A stretch of 64,000 nt of DNA from Climacteris rufus (Eukaryota > Chordata > Aves > Passeriformes > Climacteridae): assembly GCA_013398175.1 (NCBI GenBank), contig VZRZ01001998.1, positions 485,122-549,121 of the forward strand, given 5' to 3'. Below the pieces are notes generated by a model. The model saw nothing but the letters and a program-made list of their open reading frames with translations. It searched no databases and was not told where the DNA came from. Numbering within the stretch: position 1 is the first letter of the stretch; every line of letters starts with the position of its first letter. Shown piece after piece: positions 61,046 to 64,000 of this stretch. A program made the translations under genes and the position numbers.

Positions 61046-63185
61046 TCTCTTTTCCATTGTTAGGACTGCTCAAAGGAACGTTTTGTAACCTATTTCTGAA
61101 GCCAACCATTGTATTTCGTTATGATTTTCTTTTGATTCTGTTACCATGTGAACAGTGAAATACACATAACCACAGCTCATGATCTCAGAATGTCAACCGA
61201 GGGGTATTTTGTGCTTCAGAACTGATTGGAGTGACTCAGAGCATCCTTTGAAAGTTCTTTGAAAAAGTCGCATGTGTGTTTAGATCTGAAAATTAATTGG
61301 GGATTAAGGAACCAGGAAGCAGGCAAGGGAAAATTTTGATCACCTCAAACTCTATACAAGAACTTTGCTTAGAGAAAGCCTTTACTCTAAACCCACTCTT
61401 TATTGTGGATTAGATCTTGGACTGAAGTAAACTTGAATAGTTGCACTGACAAAAATTACTTAAATTTAGTGGAGCTCCAACATGGAATAGACTGAAGCCA
61501 ATTTCCATGAGCTGAAAAATTTGGTCCATATTCAAGACACTAGTTTGCAAATTCTGTCAGTTACTGACTGCATTTATATCCTATCTATACATATAGGACC
61601 CGTAAATTCACCCCGCAGAGTGGCACACTGTCCATTTACTCCTCATATAAATACTGATCACTTATTTCTTAATTTTAGTATTAAGTTTCTTATAGACACA
61701 GGCCAAGTTGTCTAACTACAGCTGAGGGGCTCATCACACAGGCTGCATGTTTGCAGAGGGAAACACAGCAGATTCACTGAAACAGTTCAAGAGCAAAGGG
61801 AGTCCTGGACTTCCTTGAGAACTATCTTCTGGAATCTTTAGTGACAGTCCAAGGAATAGAAGAAACCTGCAAAGATTTCAGATCCTGTTTTGAATTCAAA
61901 GGGATTCTAATTATAAAGGCATACTTTTGGTGTTTGGTCTGAATCAGTTACAAGCAATGGCACTAACTTGATATTGAACAACTAATGTAACTGCTGACTA
62001 CATAAAACTTCATTGGGCTCTTCACTGTCTTGGCTCAACAGCTCCCACACAATAAAATGAAGACCCAGGCTAGGAATCCCCCAGGAGACACTGCAGCACT
62101 GTGCAGGTTTACCAATGTGGATCCAGAAGCCCATTTGTGCACTGCTGCACTGAAGTAGCAGTGAGTGAACATTATTGTTTTGCACCACATCCTTCAGCAT
62201 TTCTAGTCCTGGGATGAAGTTATGTGAACATGGGCTTGCTCCCCACGCTGGGGTGTCAGCAACAGAAGGGAGACAGTGGTGTATTTGGGACCTCTGCTGC
62301 CTTTTGCCAGTTCACCGACCTCGGGGAAACCCAGTGCTCACACCAAACAGGGGAAAGCTGAGCTGGGTCGCAAGACCTTTCTTTTGTAGCCAGAAGGTCA
62401 CACCCTGGTTGTAATCAAATACATTTGTCAGAAACTAGTTGGAAGCTTTTCAGAGGCTGCTCAGCTTCTCCTGCTCTTTTCCTCATTTAACTTCTCCAAG
62501 CTGCATCAATCATTCTAATACAAAGTGTAAGGGGGATTGTTTTCCTTGTTTACTTCATGTAGTTACCTGAGAGTTACCAGACATGTACAAACAAAGAAAG
62601 TGTTTTTTGGTGTGACAGTCATGGATATGGGAGTACAAAAAGAATCTGAGCAGTAGTTACCATACAGCTTTTAGTACTGCTAAAAGCTCAGTAATGACCA
62701 TGAGCTAACAAGTGAGAGGAAAATATTGAAACCTCTTGTGCCTTTCAGACTATGACCTCTTTTCTTTACCAACAGGTTGCTACAAAGTGCATGTAGTTCT
62801 CCAGCCATTTAACACAGCTGTTCGATGACAGAACCATCTCTAGAAGAACTGATGGGAGACAGTGGAGGAGAATGGTTATTCCCTTCAGGAATTCATTTCT
62901 CCCTAGGAATGCTGAAGGGCTTCTCCCATCTTCACTGGAGAAAAGCAAGCAGTTCAAAACACTGTCAGAGCAGAAAAACTACTGGGGTTGTGTAATTCCT
63001 GCAAAGAGCAGAGAAAGAGAAATTGCTTGCAATTGAGAGAAGCTGTGAGAGATTTCTGGAAGTGTTTCTGGATCAGGGAAGAGAGACAGATCTGGGATGC
63101 ATTCAAGACAGTTTCTGAATGCCAGCAGAGGCATTGGGCTGGGTTCAATGACCTGACTATAAAATGAGGTGGGTAATACTGCCAG
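61046..63185. other. Single-copy non-coding stretch
   Basis: No gene or repeat recognised. 63150-63185 (CTATAAAATGAGGTGGGTAA) resembles the 3' portion of a MIR element, directly before the better MIR-like match. Confidence 0.45.
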
Positions 63186-63310
63186 CTCTTTGAAAGAAAG
63201 ATTATCTGGGTTTATTCCCAGCTGTGCTACAGAATCCCCATGTAACTCAGGATGAGTCACTTAAATTCAATTTTCTCCTGTTTACCTGTCTGAAAAATCA
63301 GAGAGCAGAG
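63186..63310 (+). repeat. MIR/CORE-SINE-like remnant
   Basis: The order of blocks is that of MIR-type tRNA-derived SINEs. First comes CTGGGTTTATTCCCAGCTGT in place of 'ctgggttcaaatcccagctct'. Then come GATGAGTCACTTAAATTC in place of 'gggcaagtcacttaacctc', TTTTCTCCTGTTTACCTGTC, and TGAAAAATC in place of 'tgtaaaatg'. Spacing between blocks is about right. It is an old, inactive copy, as expected for this class in birds. Confidence 0.55.
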
Positions 63311-64000
63311 TAGGTAATTTTCTCTATTCAATTCCTATTCAGATTATAAATGCTCTGGTGCAAGACTGTTCTTCCTTTATGTGCAGTGCCAAATGCCAGG
63401 TCAGCAAGGCTCTTGCCTCATCTGGAGCCTCTTGTTTCTAACACAATGCAAATTACAGGAACTTCTCCCCTCTTCCGTCCCCTTCCAAAAGTCTCCCTTC
63501 CCAAAACTAATCCTTAGGTACTCCCACATTCACACTGTCCTCTGCCGCTGTCCATGGTGAGGTGCAAGCCATGTGTTCTCTACTCTCCAAGTTTCAACTA
63601 AAAAGAGAACAGTGGGAAACCAACTTCCCATTGCAGCTCCACTTCCACATTTCAATGCCACTTCTTCTCAAGGAGAAGAGAAAGAAAAACAATTATACAT
63701 GGCTGTGACTCTTATTTAAGAGCAAAATCAATGACTTTTATGTAACTTTTCTTATATTACCATAATGTTAGCAACTTTAGCAAACATCTTAAACCAGAGA
63801 AGCTGCCAAATTCTCAAGTGGCCACACTTGATTTATAAGCTGTATTTATGTTTGTCAGCTGATAACCAGAGACCAGATCAGTTTTCACCAACTCAGTGGA
63901 TTGGAAGTGAATATTTTATGTGAACCTTTACCCAATATTTCTTTTCAAATACAAAGTGTTTTTCAGACACAAGGCAGTGACTTTTCTTAGGAGCAGCAGG
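63311..64000. other. Non-coding stretch to window end
   Basis: The first 60 bp may be the eroded tail of the MIR-like element. The rest, AT-rich from 63680, shows no gene or repeat. Confidence 0.5.

Overview
The window reads as nuclear DNA from a bird, and nearly all of it is non-coding. The bird call rests on repeats: nine recognisable 3'-end or near-3' fragments of the chicken-repeat-1 (CR1) LINE. Several still carry the typical avian ending (a 'cccttccaacccaaaccattctatg'-type stretch followed by degenerate 8-bp 'attctatg' copies). There is no operon-like coding, no ribosome-binding-site logic and no ORF I can assign to a protein family. Splice signals, scattered AT-rich blocks and decayed transposons fit an intergenic region or the inside of a very long intron. 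The species cannot be fixed from sequence alone.

Layout. 1-3000: non-coding sequence with a weak minus-strand retropepsin-like motif near 330 and a Z-DNA-prone tract near 2600. 3000-19300: single-copy DNA with two minus-strand pieces resembling the 3' half of 5S rRNA (about 3.1 and 19.3 kb), as in 5S-headed SINEs such as AmnSINE1. 19.8-23.1 kb: three CR1 fragments and, between two of them, an AT-rich block with a hairpin around a 10-bp palindrome (22.44-22.48 kb). 23-28.7 kb: no identifiable element. 28.7-36 kb: the longest CR1 copy, a shorter one at 33.4 kb, an AT-rich block at 33.0-33.3 kb, an old palindromic repeat at 34.2 kb and a very decayed CR1 at 35.5 kb. 36-51 kb: one minus-strand CR1 at 42.9 kb, otherwise single-copy. 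51-64 kb: two short CR1 ends, a 32-bp tandem duplication, the longest ORF in the window (213 codons, unrecognised, probably chance) and a MIR/CORE-SINE-like remnant at 63.2 kb.

No gene set works together here, because no gene could be supported. Any function would most likely be regulatory, in the unassigned AT-rich blocks or the ancient SINE-like fragments. I did not find a convincing new biological system. The best second-look items are the two 5S-derived fragments, the 22.45 kb hairpin, the ancient palindromic repeat and, with low confidence, a short coding-like tail at 17.4 kb. Alignments are by eye, so subfamily names, divergence and conservation are not claimed.
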